Origin: Niallia circulans
Lineage (GTDB): Bacteria; Bacillota; Bacilli; Bacillales; Cytobacillaceae
Length of the DNA stretch: 64,000 nt
Reading direction: 5' to 3'
Assembly (NCBI RefSeq): GCF_007273535.1
Contig: NZ_RIBP01000001.1
Coordinates: 1,240,001-1,304,000, forward strand
In this document: positions 17,275 to 26,226 of the stretch, piece after piece
Layout of the letters: each line of letters begins with the position of its first letter
Numbering within the stretch: position 1 is the stretch's first letter
Program-made: the position numbers and the translations under genes
The notes under the pieces: generated by a model
Told to the model about the DNA's origin: nothing
Database searches by the model: none
The model's input: the letters and a program-made list of their open reading frames with translations, nothing else

Positions 17275-17442
17275 TACAACTACATTGTAGCACCGAGTAG
17301 CAGAGGAGTCAATGGGAGCTTTTAAAATAACAAAAAATAGTTAGATGCCCATTTCACTCATTACACAATGGATTTATAAGTATTACAAAGCAAATTTCTT
17401 TCCATTTCCTTTTTAGCAACTCCATTACTAACAGCAAAAAAA

Positions 17443-17463
17443 CACTACCTCAAAGAGGTAGTG
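17443..17463 (-). terminator. Terminator of the deacetylase gene
   Basis: CACTACCTC (17443-17451), 3-base loop, GAGGTAGTG (17455-17463). On the minus strand it is followed by a T7 run. Confidence 0.85.
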
Positions 17464-17505
17464 GCTTTATAAGCATTTAAAATTCAAACCGAAAGAATGA
17501 TATTA

Positions 17506-18633
17506 TTATTGTGCTTTGCTGCCATTATGTGGATAACAACGATCATGGCACTCAAAACTATATGACTCAAGCTCGTTATCAATTATTTCTGTTTGATAGT
17601 TGTTTTTTTGTAAATAATTTAATAAATCAGGGAGTTGTTCGACAGTTCCACTGCGGTCATGCATTAAAATTATTGGCGCATGTTTAGATGGATCTAACGT
17701 TTTTAACTGATCAATGACGTCTTGGACATAGTTTTTATTAGAAGCACTCCAATCATCACTATCCACATTCCAATCCCATAGCATAAATTTATTATCGCTT
17801 AACACCTTTCTAAATGAATCTGTTAAATAAGGGATGCTGCCATAAGGTGTGCGGATTAGATTTGTTTTAACACCTGTTATGCTAAGTAATGTTTCTTGAG
17901 CAGTTTGCATTTCCTTTAAAGCCGATTCTGGTGATTGATAAAATTTACTGACATCATGTGTAACACCATGCAAACCAACTCCATGCCCATCCTTCACAGT
18001 CCGTTTTACTGCGTCAGGAAAAGCCTTCATTCCAGGTTCTAACATAAAGAATGTTGCTTTAACCTTGTACTTGTCGAGGATATCCAAAATTTCTAAAGTT
18101 GAAGCAGTTGGTCCATCATCGAAAGTAAGATAAACGGTTTTTTCATTCTTTTTATTTTCTGTTGCATTGTTACTCTTATTTTCCTCTGTTGGTTTTTCAA
18201 CCGCTTTATCTTCTGTTACTTTTTCATCTTTTGTATCTTTTGTAGTCTTTTCTTCCTGATTTTCTTCTGTTACATTCTCGTCCTGTTTATTTTCTGTCGT
18301 CTTTTCATTCTGCTTATCTGTTGTCTGTTCCTCCTGCTTATCCTCTGTTACTTTTTCGTCCTGTTTTTCTTCCGTTGTTGTTTCATTCTGATTTTCTTCT
18401 GTGGGCTTTACATCCTCATTATCTTCCTTCGTATTTTCAGCACTCTTATTTTCAGTCGTATTTTCAACGTTATTGTTTCCCTTTATTTGAACTTCATCTT
18501 GTTTACTTGTCATAGTGTCTTCTTCCATTTGTTTTGGCGCAGTATCACTTGATAATATTCTATTCTTTTCGGCCATGACTAAAACTAATAATATGGCTAA
18601 TATACTAAATACGATAACTTTGATTTTTTTCAT
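17506..18633 (-). CDS. Polysaccharide deacetylase with signal anchor and charged linker
   Basis: The protein is 375 aa. An N-terminal hydrophobic segment (about 5-21) is a signal peptide or anchor, so the enzyme acts outside the membrane. A linker of about 130 residues (about 35-165), made of imperfect ten-residue repeats rich in Glu, Lys and Thr, is followed by a NodB domain with motif 1 TFDDGP, motif 2 HGVTH, motif 3 RTPYG, motif 4 WDWNVDSDDW and motif 5 ILMHD. The metal and catalytic residues are intact. It should N-deacetylate peptidoglycan or another surface glycan. The repeat linker probably lets the catalytic domain reach through the wall. Expect length variation of the linker between strains. 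Confidence 0.88.
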   Translation of the reverse strand: MKKIKVIVFSILAILLVLVMAEKNRILSSDTAPKQMEEDTMTSKQDEVQIKGNNNVENTTENKSAENTKEDNEDVKPTEENQNETTTEEKQDEKVTEDKQEEQTTDKQNEKTTENKQDENVTEENQEEKTTKDTKDEKVTEDKAVEKPTEENKSNNATENKKNEKTVYLTFDDGPTASTLEILDILDKYKVKATFFMLEPGMKAFPDAVKRTVKDGHGVGLHGVTHDVSKFYQSPESALKEMQTAQETLLSITGVKTNLIRTPYGSIPYLTDSFRKVLSDNKFMLWDWNVDSDDWSASNKNYVQDVIDQLKTLDPSKHAPIILMHDRSGTVEQLPDLLNYLQKNNYQTEIIDNELESYSFECHDRCYPHNGSKAQ

Positions 18634-19530
18634 TTTACTGCCCTTCTCTTTCTATCTTTTAACTTATGACATTATGTATCTTAACTCTATTCCCTTTTCC
18701 ATTAACAAAAAACGCCAAAATAAAAAAAGGCAAACAACTACTCAAAATAAGAAATTGTTTGACCTTCTTTTAAAATTAACTTCAATTTATAAAGATAAAA
18801 GTAAAAACAAACACTTCATTCTGTTTCTTGCAGGTTTTTTTGAAATTTTATTGGTACTTGTCTTGATTCTTTCTATGTATCTAAAATAACTTTAATTTAT
18901 TATATTTATGTAATATTTTAGCATATTATTGAAATAATTTCTGCATCACTAATGTACTATTCTTAAAAATAAAATAATTAATTTAACTAGTTATATGATT
19001 CTAAGTGGACATAATGAACAATCATTTACCTAATAATAGAATTTCTGCTGCAGAGGTTTATCCTTATTAAATGTAAGTAAATAAAAAACTGCCCCTTAAT
19101 AGAAATAAACTAATATACAGAAGTGTAATACTAAATACATGTGAAGGTATAAGGTAAAATTCTTCTTATACCTATACTATTAAAAACGAGTTTTCTTAAA
19201 GAAAAGTTTCACTTTTTTTAAGAAAATTCCACAAAATTTCATTATTGTATCAATCCCTACTATGAAAACGCTTAAAAAACATCAATACTGTAACAAAATA
19301 AATGTTAATGATGTGATGACAAAACTGCTGTTGCCAATTGGTATTATTGCCTAAATACAACAGATCTTATTTCTGACTCCTCAGGTAATTTCATCTACCT
19401 TCTAATATCAAGCATTATATAATAGTTTGCTCAATTAGTTCTTATCAATATTATTTTTCAAAACACCTTTTATGAATAATAAAAACTAAAGAAACGAACC
19501 CTAATAATAAAAATATGTGAGGGTTTGACT
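18634..19530. other. Long AT-rich intergenic region
   Basis: About 900 bases between the deacetylase start and the next rightward gene. It holds a terminator-like inverted repeat at about 18727-18772 (AAGG-c-AAACAA with TTGTTTG-a-CCTT, T-run on the minus strand) and a GGTATAAG/CTTATACC repeat at 19146-19172. No convincing gene was found. Confidence 0.5.
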
Positions 19531-20007
19531 ATGTCATTTAAGTTTCAATCCATCCTTAATATTTGTATGGTTTCTATTTCTTGGTTGTCGCTGTATTTTA
19601 TTGGCATTAAAAATATAAAACGATTTCTTCCCGCTACATTGATAATCGGTATTATTGAAATTTTGCATGCGAAGATTGGAAAGGATCGCAAATGGTGGGT
19701 TTTTTATAATAAGCCAAACACTTATATTGTCGATGAATTACCTTTTAATTCTGGACCGTTTATTTTCATTACGATGTGGACATTAAAGATTGCCTTTGGG
19801 AATTTTAAAAAGTTTATGTTAATCAATGCGCTCATACATGCGTTTTTTGCATTTCCTTATACTTTTGCTGCAAAAAAACTGAAGTACTACACATTAGTTC
19901 GCTTTAATAATATCCAGTTTTTTATTTATTTCTTTATGAAAGCACCACTTTTGTATTTGTTACAATATCTTTTTGAAAGAAGCAATAATAGTTTACCGAA
20001 GAATTAA
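19531..20007 (+). CDS. Multi-spanning membrane protein (CBO0543-like)
   Basis: The product is 158 aa with about four or five hydrophobic segments (residues about 10-23, 32-46, 73-90, 95-112, 128-147). WWVFYNKPNT after the second segment and PFNSGPFIFITMW resemble small Bacillus membrane proteins of the CBO0543 type, whose role is unknown. The ATG at 19531 has GAGGG 7 bases upstream and is preferred to the TTG at 19525. The gene is alone and ends at a strong hairpin shared with ahpF. Confidence 0.6.
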   Translation: MSFKFQSILNICMVSISWLSLYFIGIKNIKRFLPATLIIGIIEILHAKIGKDRKWWVFYNKPNTYIVDELPFNSGPFIFITMWTLKIAFGNFKKFMLINALIHAFFAFPYTFAAKKLKYYTLVRFNNIQFFIYFFMKAPLLYLLQYLFERSNNSLPKN

Positions 20008-20030
20008 TATGAGGATAAAACAGCAAAAAA

Positions 20031-20059
20031 ACTGCCGACAAACGAAATTTGTCGGCAGT
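20031..20059. terminator. Bidirectional terminator between the membrane protein gene and ahpF
   Basis: ACTGCCGACAAA (20031-20042) pairs with TTTGTCGGCAGT (20048-20059), with A-run before and T-run after, so it works for the convergent genes on both strands. Confidence 0.9.
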
Positions 20060-20067
20060 TTTTTTGT

Positions 20068-21597
20068 TTAATTGCGAATTAGATAATCAAATGCACCTAG
20101 TGCTGCAGTTGCACCTGATCCCATGGAAATAATGATTTGTTTGTAGGCACTGTTTGTACAGTCACCTGCCGCAAATACTCCAGGAATGTTTGTAGAGCCG
20201 TGTCTATCAACAACGATTTCACCGAAACGAGTACGCTCGATCGTTTCACCTAACCAGTCAGTATTTGGCACAAGACCAATCTGAACGAATACACCTTGAA
20301 GCTCAACATGGTGAACCTCTTCTGTATCGCGATCGATATAAGAAATGCCGTTAACTTTATCAGTACCGGTAATTTCTTTTGTTTGTACGTTCTTTAATAC
20401 TGTTACGTTTGGAAGGCTGTATAGACGATCCTGCAATACTTGATCTGCTTTTAATTCAGGCATGAATTCAAGTACTGTAACATGCTTAACAATTCCTGCT
20501 AAATCAATTGCAGCTTCAATACCGGAGTTACCGCCGCCGATAACTGCTACGTCTTTTCCTTCGAACAATGGTCCGTCACAGTGAGGGCAGTAAGCAACAC
20601 CTTTGTTTTTGAACTCAGCTTCTCCAGGAACGTTAACGTTTCTCCAACGAGCTCCTGTAGAAAGAATGACAGATTTACTTTGAAGAACAGCTCCATTTTC
20701 CAGCTCTATTTCAATTAAATCTTTCTTTTCTAAACGTTTAGCACGCTGTAAGTTCATCACATCGATGCCGTATTCCTTCACATGCTCCTCAAGGCTAGCT
20801 ACAAGCTTTGGCCCTTCCGTATGCTTCACACTGATGAAGTTCTCAATGCCTAGAGTATCCATAACTTGTCCACCAAAGCGTTCAGCTACAATTCCAGTGC
20901 GAATACCTTTACGTGCTGCATAAATAGCTGCACTTGCACCAGCTGGACCGCCGCCGACAACTAATACATCATAAGGGTCTTTGTTAGAAAGCTCTGAAGC
21001 ATCTGGACCGCTGCCGATTTTATTAAGAATTTCTTCTAATGTCATACGGCCGCTTCCGAATGGTTCACCATTAACGAAAACAGTTGGCACTGCCATAATA
21101 TCCTTGCTTTCAACTTCCTCTTTAAAAGCGCCTCCGTCAATCATCGTATGTGATATTTGCGGATTAAAGATACTCATCACATTCAATGCTTGCACAACAT
21201 CTGGACAGTTGTGGCAAGTTAAGCTGATATATGATTCGAAATGGTATTCACCTTTAATATTTTTAATCTGATCAAGCAAGCTTTGGTCTACCTTAGGAGC
21301 TCTTCCGCTTACCTGCAGCAGCGCCAAAACTAATGAAGTAAATTCATGGCCTAATGGAATCCCTGCAAAGATGACACCAGTATCTTCTCCAATACGGTTA
21401 ACACTGAAGCTTGGTGTTCTTTCTAAAGTAGTTTTTTCTACTTTAATTCTTGACGACATTGTAGCCAATTCATCTACTAAGGAAAGCATATCACTTGATA
21501 CTTTATCAGTACCTGCACTAACCTTTAATAAAACGTCGCCTTCCATTAGCTGAAGATATTGTTCTAATTGTGATTTAATGTCTCCATCTAATATCAT
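20068..21597 (-). CDS. ahpF: Alkyl hydroperoxide reductase subunit F
   Basis: The protein is 509 aa, the usual length. Two N-terminal thioredoxin-like folds carry the CHNC redox centre (near residue 126); the C-terminal flavoprotein part has [17 protein letters not shown] (FAD), the CPHC disulfide, [15 protein letters not shown] (NADH) and FAAGDCT. It passes electrons from NADH to AhpC. The ATG at 21597 is chosen because AAGGAG lies 8 bases upstream; the GTG at 21606 overlaps that SD. It follows ahpC by 3-12 bases, so they form one operon, probably under PerR. Confidence 0.95.
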   Translation of the reverse strand: MILDGDIKSQLEQYLQLMEGDVLLKVSAGTDKVSSDMLSLVDELATMSSRIKVEKTTLERTPSFSVNRIGEDTGVIFAGIPLGHEFTSLVLALLQVSGRAPKVDQSLLDQIKNIKGEYHFESYISLTCHNCPDVVQALNVMSIFNPQISHTMIDGGAFKEEVESKDIMAVPTVFVNGEPFGSGRMTLEEILNKIGSGPDASELSNKDPYDVLVVGGGPAGASAAIYAARKGIRTGIVAERFGGQVMDTLGIENFISVKHTEGPKLVASLEEHVKEYGIDVMNLQRAKRLEKKDLIEIELENGAVLQSKSVILSTGARWRNVNVPGEAEFKNKGVAYCPHCDGPLFEGKDVAVIGGGNSGIEAAIDLAGIVKHVTVLEFMPELKADQVLQDRLYSLPNVTVLKNVQTKEITGTDKVNGISYIDRDTEEVHHVELQGVFVQIGLVPNTDWLGETIERTRFGEIVVDRHGSTNIPGVFAAGDCTNSAYKQIIISMGSGATAALGAFDYLIRN

Positions 21598-21609
21598 TGA
21601 TGACACTCC

Positions 21610-22173
21610 TTAGATTTTCCCTACAAGATCAAGGCTTGGCTTAAGTGTTTCAGAACCTTCTTGCCATTTAGCTGGGCAAACTTCACCTGGATTGTTGCGA
21701 ACATATTGTGCAGCTTTGATTTTGTTAACAAGTGTGCTTGCATCACGGCCAATTCCGTCTGCATTGATTTCAACTGTTTGGATAACACCATCTGGATCAA
21801 TGATGAAAGTACCACGATCTGCAAGGCCTTCTTCTTCATTTAACACATCAAAGATGCGAGAGATTTTTTGAGATGGGTCACCGATCATTATGTATTCAAT
21901 TTTTCCGATAGCATCAGAATGATCGTGCCATGCTTTGTGTGTGAAATGAGTGTCAGTTGATACAGAATATACTTCTACTCCAAGATCTTTCAAAGCACCA
22001 TATTGATTTTGAAGATCTTCTAATTCAGTTGGGCATACGAATGTGAAATCTGCTGGGTAGAAGCAAACTACACTCCATTGGCCTTTAAAGTTTTGATCTG
22101 AAACATCGATGAACTCACCGTTGTGGAATGCTTTTGCTGAGAATGCTGCTACTTCTTTACCGATTAATGACAT
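21610..22173 (-). CDS. ahpC: Alkyl hydroperoxide reductase subunit C (2-Cys peroxiredoxin)
   Basis: The protein is 187 aa. The peroxidatic cysteine is in [15 protein letters not shown] (about residues 39-53) and the resolving cysteine in GEVCPAKW near the C-terminus. It reduces hydrogen peroxide and organic hydroperoxides in the cytoplasm, being re-reduced by AhpF encoded just downstream. SD AAGGAGG precedes the ATG. A PerR-like inverted repeat lies about 75-95 bp upstream. Confidence 0.96.
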   Translation of the reverse strand: MSLIGKEVAAFSAKAFHNGEFIDVSDQNFKGQWSVVCFYPADFTFVCPTELEDLQNQYGALKDLGVEVYSVSTDTHFTHKAWHDHSDAIGKIEYIMIGDPSQKISRIFDVLNEEEGLADRGTFIIDPDGVIQTVEINADGIGRDASTLVNKIKAAQYVRNNPGEVCPAKWQEGSETLKPSLDLVGKI

Positions 22174-22248
22174 AAAAAATTTCCTCCTTAAAATAGGTTA
22201 TTGTAAAGTTAATCTATTAAAAATTATTTTTCACTTAACAACACCAAG

Positions 22249-22266
22249 TTATAATTAGTATTATAA
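22249..22266. promoter_or_regulatory. PerR-box-like site upstream of ahpC
   Basis: TTATAATTAGTATTATAA is an inverted repeat; its first 15 bases match the PerR consensus TTATAATTATTATAA at 13 positions. A further AT-rich partial repeat follows to about 22290. Peroxide induction of ahpCF through PerR is known in Bacillus; binding here is inferred. Confidence 0.45.
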
Positions 22267-22378
22267 AATAATTACTATTTATAATCAAATAAAATATTCT
22301 TTAATAATTAATTTAATTATAAATTACCCAGGATATAACAGAGTTGATTAGCCTTCAACATAGGAAATCCCTATATTT

Positions 22379-22495
22379 TTAAATGATTCCACACTTATCT
22401 TCTTCAGTTAAAACGGCAAATCGCAGCAACCTAATGCCATTAATTTCTTCCACGATTTTTTCAATTACACTGCCTTAAATAATAATGTGGTTCAT
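22379..22495 (-). pseudogene. Possible small decayed gene (in-frame stop)
   Basis: From an ATG at 22493-22495 the frame reads MNHIII, then a TAA stop at 22475-22477, then 31 codons (GSVIEKIVEEINGIRLLRFA, TEEDKCGII) ending at 22379. The second part has the composition of real protein. I do not recognise a family. It may be a small gene lost through one nonsense change, or chance. Confidence 0.25.
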
Positions 22496-22910
22496 TCGTA
22501 TGCTCTGTTCTAACTTATGGAGAACCTCTTTATTTTTCCCTATGGAATTATAATCATTCATATTTGATATCACTTAAGGAATGTACTAAACCTAGCATTA
22601 AAATATATTGATTTTAGGAAAAGTACACACACTTAAGAACCACATATTTATAATGCCATACTTAAGTACCCTCTATATGTTGCTGTTGTAAATATAATAA
22701 TACAAATTGTTATAAAAATAATAATAAACGGCTTGAACACTCGAAAATTCAAGGTTCAAGCCGCATGGATAATCATTCCTAAGGCAATCAGCAAGACTTT
22801 ATTATATATAAGGAATTTTATTGTATACACTTCAGTTAGTTTCATCCATTAACGACCAATTTTTAACGGCATATAGTAATGTATCAATAATACAATGAGG
22901 TGACTATACG

Positions 22911-23066
22911 ATGAGTTTGTTTAATCTTTTTTCCCGTAAATGTACCATTTGCAAACGAAAAACAAAGCCATTACGAGATTATTATAATGAAGAAGGAAAT
23001 ATAATTAATATTTGTCTCCCTTGTTCGGAATACGCTGAGCGGAGAGCGTATAGACTTAAAAATTAA
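22911..23066 (+). CDS. Small zinc-ribbon-like protein (two CxxC)
   Basis: The product is 51 aa and basic. It has CTIC at residues 11-14 and CLPC at 35-38, the arrangement of a treble-clef or zinc-ribbon fold, with 20 residues between the pairs and a charged C-terminal helix (SEYAERRAYRLK). AGGTGA lies 7 bases before the ATG at 22911, so translation is well supported despite the small size. It stands alone, 128 bp before the pentapeptide-repeat gene. The function is unknown; similar mini-proteins bind zinc and nucleic acid or protein partners. Confidence 0.65.
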   Translation: MSLFNLFSRKCTICKRKTKPLRDYYNEEGNIINICLPCSEYAERRAYRLKN

Positions 23067-23194
23067 TGAGATTTTAACTTATTATTTTTAACAGCCTTCT
23101 CTAACAAAAATATCATTAGCTAGGTAATTTTGAATATGCTATACTTTTCGCTAGTTAACTTCTTAATATTAATGAAAGAAAGAAGGTTTACTTT

Positions 23195-23830
23195 ATGAAA
23201 ATTACAGCACCGAAAATTTCGTTAGAGTTATCTGAAAAGAAATTTGATGATATTTTTTACGAAGAAGATCCAGTCCTTGAAATGTGTACAATCACAAACT
23301 CAGATTTTACAAATGAATCCCTTTATCGGGCCCGCCTTGAGAAAGCAAACATAAAAAATTGCAAATTCAATCATACTGATTTTAGTAATATTAGCATTAC
23401 CGATGTTCGTTTCGAGAATTGCGATTTCTCTAATGCTGATTTAAGTGGTTCATCTATCCATCGAGTAGAATTTATTAACTGTAAATTATTAGGAACCACG
23501 TTTTCAGAATCTAGCATTGGCAATGTGAAATTTGACAATTCAATATTAAACATGGCTACTTTTGGACATTCAAAGCTAGAAAAAGTAGTTTTTCAAGAAG
23601 CTGTCTTAAGAAGTACTGATTTATATGAGTGCAAATTAAAGAACGTGGCGTTCGAGCTATGCGATCTTAATGGTGCAAACTTTGAACAAACATTGCTAAA
23701 AGGAATAGATATAAGTACATCTAAGTTTGAATCACTTGTCATTTCAATAGATAATTTAAATGGCTGTATCGTTTCAACTGAACAAGCTATTCAGTTCGCT
23801 GCCTTAATGGGACTAGTGATAAAAAATTAG
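23195..23830 (+). CDS. Pentapeptide repeat-containing protein
   Basis: The protein is 211 aa. From about residue 30 to 190 it shows repeated A(D/N)LXX-type units (NSDFTNESLYRARLEKANIK, SNADLSG, LNGANFEQ), which fold into a right-handed quadrilateral beta-helix. Some family members (Qnr, MfpA) mimic DNA and protect gyrase, while most have no known role. There is no signal peptide or membrane segment, so it is cytoplasmic. SD AGAAGG precedes the ATG. It is not close enough in sequence to call it Qnr. Confidence 0.85.
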   Translation: MKITAPKISLELSEKKFDDIFYEEDPVLEMCTITNSDFTNESLYRARLEKANIKNCKFNHTDFSNISITDVRFENCDFSNADLSGSSIHRVEFINCKLLGTTFSESSIGNVKFDNSILNMATFGHSKLEKVVFQEAVLRSTDLYECKLKNVAFELCDLNGANFEQTLLKGIDISTSKFESLVISIDNLNGCIVSTEQAIQFAALMGLVIKN

Positions 23831-24134
23831 GATGCTTTAACTCCTTAAAGGTACCTTAAGAAAAATACACTGATAAAATATTTTACCTATATAGAAGGTT
23901 ATTTTTTACTATTTAAATCTTATGTATAAACGCCATACTCTATTAATGCAGGAGCAAACGCTGGCAACCTTAGAAACATGCGTACGTTGTAGCTCCTAGC
24001 AATAGTAGGGTGCTTTCCTAACTGTATCCCAAAGACCTTTGGTTATATTTATGATTAAGATGGATTATTATCGTTCCATTACTAGGTATTACGATAAAGT
24101 CATATAATAATGTTAAAGAGTCTAAAATAAATAG
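23831..24134. other. Intergenic region with possible structured RNA
   Basis: The stretch 23925-24050 is less AT-rich than its surroundings. AGGAGC at 23950-23955 can pair with GCTCCT at 23991-23996, enclosing AACG/CGTT (about 23957-23989). CCTA...TAGG and TAGG...CCTA pairings follow (about 23994-24020), then CCAAAG/CTTTGG near 24030-24042. The minus strand also has a 38-codon open frame without a start. I do not recognise a known riboswitch. Confidence 0.35.
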
Positions 24135-24974
24135 TCAGATATATTCTAGCTTTAAACCAACTCCAACTTCTTTTATGTTTGCAGCAGTCGCAAGCGCTAA
24201 TTTAGAATGCAAATCAGTACAATGGCAAGCATGAAGGCTCTCTGGTTTGAGTTCTTTTATGTATTGAACAGTCTTTTCTAACTGGTGCATGGATGGTTCT
24301 AACAGATGAAATCCTCCTATTACATCCACTACTCTGCTTTCCTTACAAACCTCTTTAGCATACTCAATGATATTGCATATTCCAGAATGTGCGCATCCTA
24401 CAATAATTACTAGTCCATTATCCGTACGATATGCTAACGCCGTGTCATCCAGAACGAAGTCATCAAAATCCCCTTGCTCCGTAATCCTTTTTCCGATAGA
24501 CTCTTTCCCCTCAAAATCAAATACTCTTTTTATTTCACCTAAAAACACTAGTCTATCTGTTAACCATACTGGTTCTTTAGACAAATGTATGGGAAAGTGC
24601 TTATTTAACTTATCATAAGATAATACACTTCCTATTTCTCCAACTGTATCAAACATTTTGCTTTCAAACACTTGTGGATGCCCCGTAATTGTAGGTGTTT
24701 TATGTACCAATCCCTCGTTTTTTGCCTCCATATGCAGTCTCAATAAATGTGTTAGACCCCAAGTATGGTCTATATGTCCGTGCGATAAAGCAACAACATC
24801 CAAATTCGCTAAATCAATTTTCATTTTTTCTGCATTTCTCATAAAAATATCAGAATAACCTGTATCAAAAAGAATCCGCTTATCACCTTCCTCAATAAAG
24901 AAAGATAACGCAGGTTCCCCTAAGAAATACCTGTCAATAAAAGTATTATTATCCACTAAAACAGTTAGCTTCAA
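24135..24974 (-). CDS. MBL fold metallo-hydrolase (dihydropteroate-synthase-like group)
   Basis: The protein is 279 aa. The metal motif SHGHIDHTWGL (about residues 62-72), GCAHSGICNII (about 196-206) and the C-terminal GGFHLL and HACHCTD ligands place it with the archaeal-type dihydropterin-phosphate hydrolase group of the metallo-beta-lactamase fold. The start is TTG (24972-24974) with GGTGGTGA about 6 bases upstream; no ATG is suitable. It is a single gene. The substrate is unknown. Confidence 0.82.
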   Translation of the reverse strand: MKLTVLVDNNTFIDRYFLGEPALSFFIEEGDKRILFDTGYSDIFMRNAEKMKIDLANLDVVALSHGHIDHTWGLTHLLRLHMEAKNEGLVHKTPTITGHPQVFESKMFDTVGEIGSVLSYDKLNKHFPIHLSKEPVWLTDRLVFLGEIKRVFDFEGKESIGKRITEQGDFDDFVLDDTALAYRTDNGLVIIVGCAHSGICNIIEYAKEVCKESRVVDVIGGFHLLEPSMHQLEKTVQYIKELKPESLHACHCTDLHSKLALATAANIKEVGVGLKLEYI

Positions 24975-25280
24975 AAATAATCACCACCATTACCATTTTC
25001 TCCATTGTAACAAAAAAGATTTGCTTTTTTACCATCTCAATATATTTGGCTCCAACTTATAAAAACTTGCTTCTACCAATTCAAACTGGAAACAAACTAA
25101 AAAGTACACTCTAAATGAATTTTCTACTATACCTACACTTAAATATTAGTGAATAATTTATTTGGAAATTTTATCAATAATTACTTATTCTTCTACTTCT
25201 TTTTACTAAATAAAAATACTTTTGCAAAACCGGTAGGAATATGTAATTCTATTAATAAAAGTGAGAGGGAGAGTGTGCTT
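24975..25280. other. Intergenic region, no gene seen
   Basis: AT-rich. It contains the promoter side of the TTG-started hydrolase and the leader of the small gene at 25281. An upstream open extension of that gene's frame exists but is Phe/Asn-rich and lacks an SD. Confidence 0.5.
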
Positions 25281-25430
25281 ATGCTTAAACTAGGTGAAAA
25301 GGTACTTCATTGTTCTGAGAAATACGAAGTAGTATACATTTATGATAGCGGTTACGTAGAGATTAAAAAGAATCCTTTTTCTATTAAATTAGTTCATGTT
25401 TCTGAAATAACTCCTAGTGGAACTTGCTAG
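25281..25430 (+). CDS. Small hypothetical protein (SH3-like composition)
   Basis: The product is 49 aa: MLKLGEKVLHCSEKYEVVYI followed by a strand-turn-strand pattern (DSGYVEIKK, IKLVHVSEI). The composition suggests a small beta-barrel. The ATG at 25281 follows a GAGGGAGAG stretch at about 7 bases and is much better than the longer upstream frame. No family is recognised. Confidence 0.5.
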   Translation: MLKLGEKVLHCSEKYEVVYIYDSGYVEIKKNPFSIKLVHVSEITPSGTC

Positions 25431-25499
25431 AAATTCATGTTGAATTTGTATTTATATTTTTCTTAGGAGCTATGACAACCATTTTAATTACATAAAAAA

Positions 25500-25516
25500 A
25501 GCTGCTATAGGCAGCT
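25500..25516 (-). terminator. Terminator of the isochorismatase-like gene
   Basis: AGCTGC (25500-25505) and GCAGCT (25511-25516). On the minus strand it is followed by seven T residues. Confidence 0.7.
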
Positions 25517-25575
25517 GTTCAAGACTAACAAAGATAATGTCCTTCTGTCCATTTCAAGTTAATGTTTCGCACACT

Positions 25576-26105
25576 CTAAAATTCAATATCATTTGTATCC
25601 GATACACTAGCAAACCAATCTTTAAACACTTTATTATGATGCATTATAATATGCTCTGCAGCAAGATTTTGACTGTCATATGTGCTATTACCATCTTTAA
25701 CAATAGTAACAGCAAATCCTTTACTAAATGCTTGACGACAAGTTGAGTCGACACATATTTCTGTTTCAACCCAAGCATAACAAGATGATTAACAGCTCGT
25801 AACTTTAACTCTGCTTCCAAGTTTGTTTGTTGAAAGGAGTCCGGATAATTCTTTTCTATTATAATTTCATCCCCCTCAAGCTCCAACGAAGGATGAATAG
25901 ACCAGCCTGGTAATCCTTTTTGACTTGGACTGCCTAATTTCCCATTATGTTTCGTAAGAAAAATAGGGATATTTTTTTTACGCGCTCTTGTTACTAATGA
26001 CTTAATGTTGTTTTTAAGATCCTCACTATTATGTAATACTTCGGTTCTATTGAAGTCTACAACTTGGTAATCAATAATTAATAATGCCGTTTTACTTTTG
26101 TCCAT
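25576..26105 (-). pseudogene. Cysteine hydrolase / isochorismatase family, frameshifted
   Basis: The first 120 residues read as an isochorismatase-like hydrolase: ALLIIDYQ with the catalytic Asp, then LTKHNGKLGS with the catalytic Lys region, then LVMLGL. At about 25766-25772 the frame is lost. Shifting by one base restores ETEICVDSTCRQAFSKGF with the catalytic Cys, VTIVKDGNSTYDS and a C-terminus ending at 25576. One missing base therefore separates two well-conserved halves. Either the gene is inactivated or the assembly has an error at that point. The ATG at 26105 has only a weak SD. Confidence 0.8.
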
Positions 26106-26226
26106 ATGTACCACACTCTAACATCATATATACCCTTTTAACATTGGCTTATTGTTATTATGCAACGATTTTTTGGAGTTATACTGTATGAAAAGTAAAC
26201 TATAACATTACATTATTACTAACCGC

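Larger units (their letters stand above)
22174..22910. other. Intergenic region ahpC to the zinc-ribbon gene
   Basis: It contains the ahpC promoter with the PerR-like box, the possible decayed ORF at 22379-22495, and a 10-bp inverted repeat (CGGCTTGAAC 22729-22738 / GTTCAAGCCG 22754-22763) without a T-tract. Nothing else was seen. Confidence 0.5.

Noticed and set aside
18515..18889. 124-codon plus-strand frame over the deacetylase start
   Set aside because: Half of it is antisense to the deacetylase, there is no SD, and it crosses a terminator-like repeat.
19262..19354. 30-codon frame starting MKTLKKHQYC
   Set aside because: No ribosome site before the ATG and no terminator after it.
23195..23830. 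Qnr-type quinolone resistance protein
   Set aside because: Pentapeptide repeats alone are not specific, and the Qnr loops are not recognised.
25149..25280. N-terminal extension of the small gene at 25281
   Set aside because: Phe/Asn/Leu-rich, no SD, while the ATG at 25281 has a good SD.
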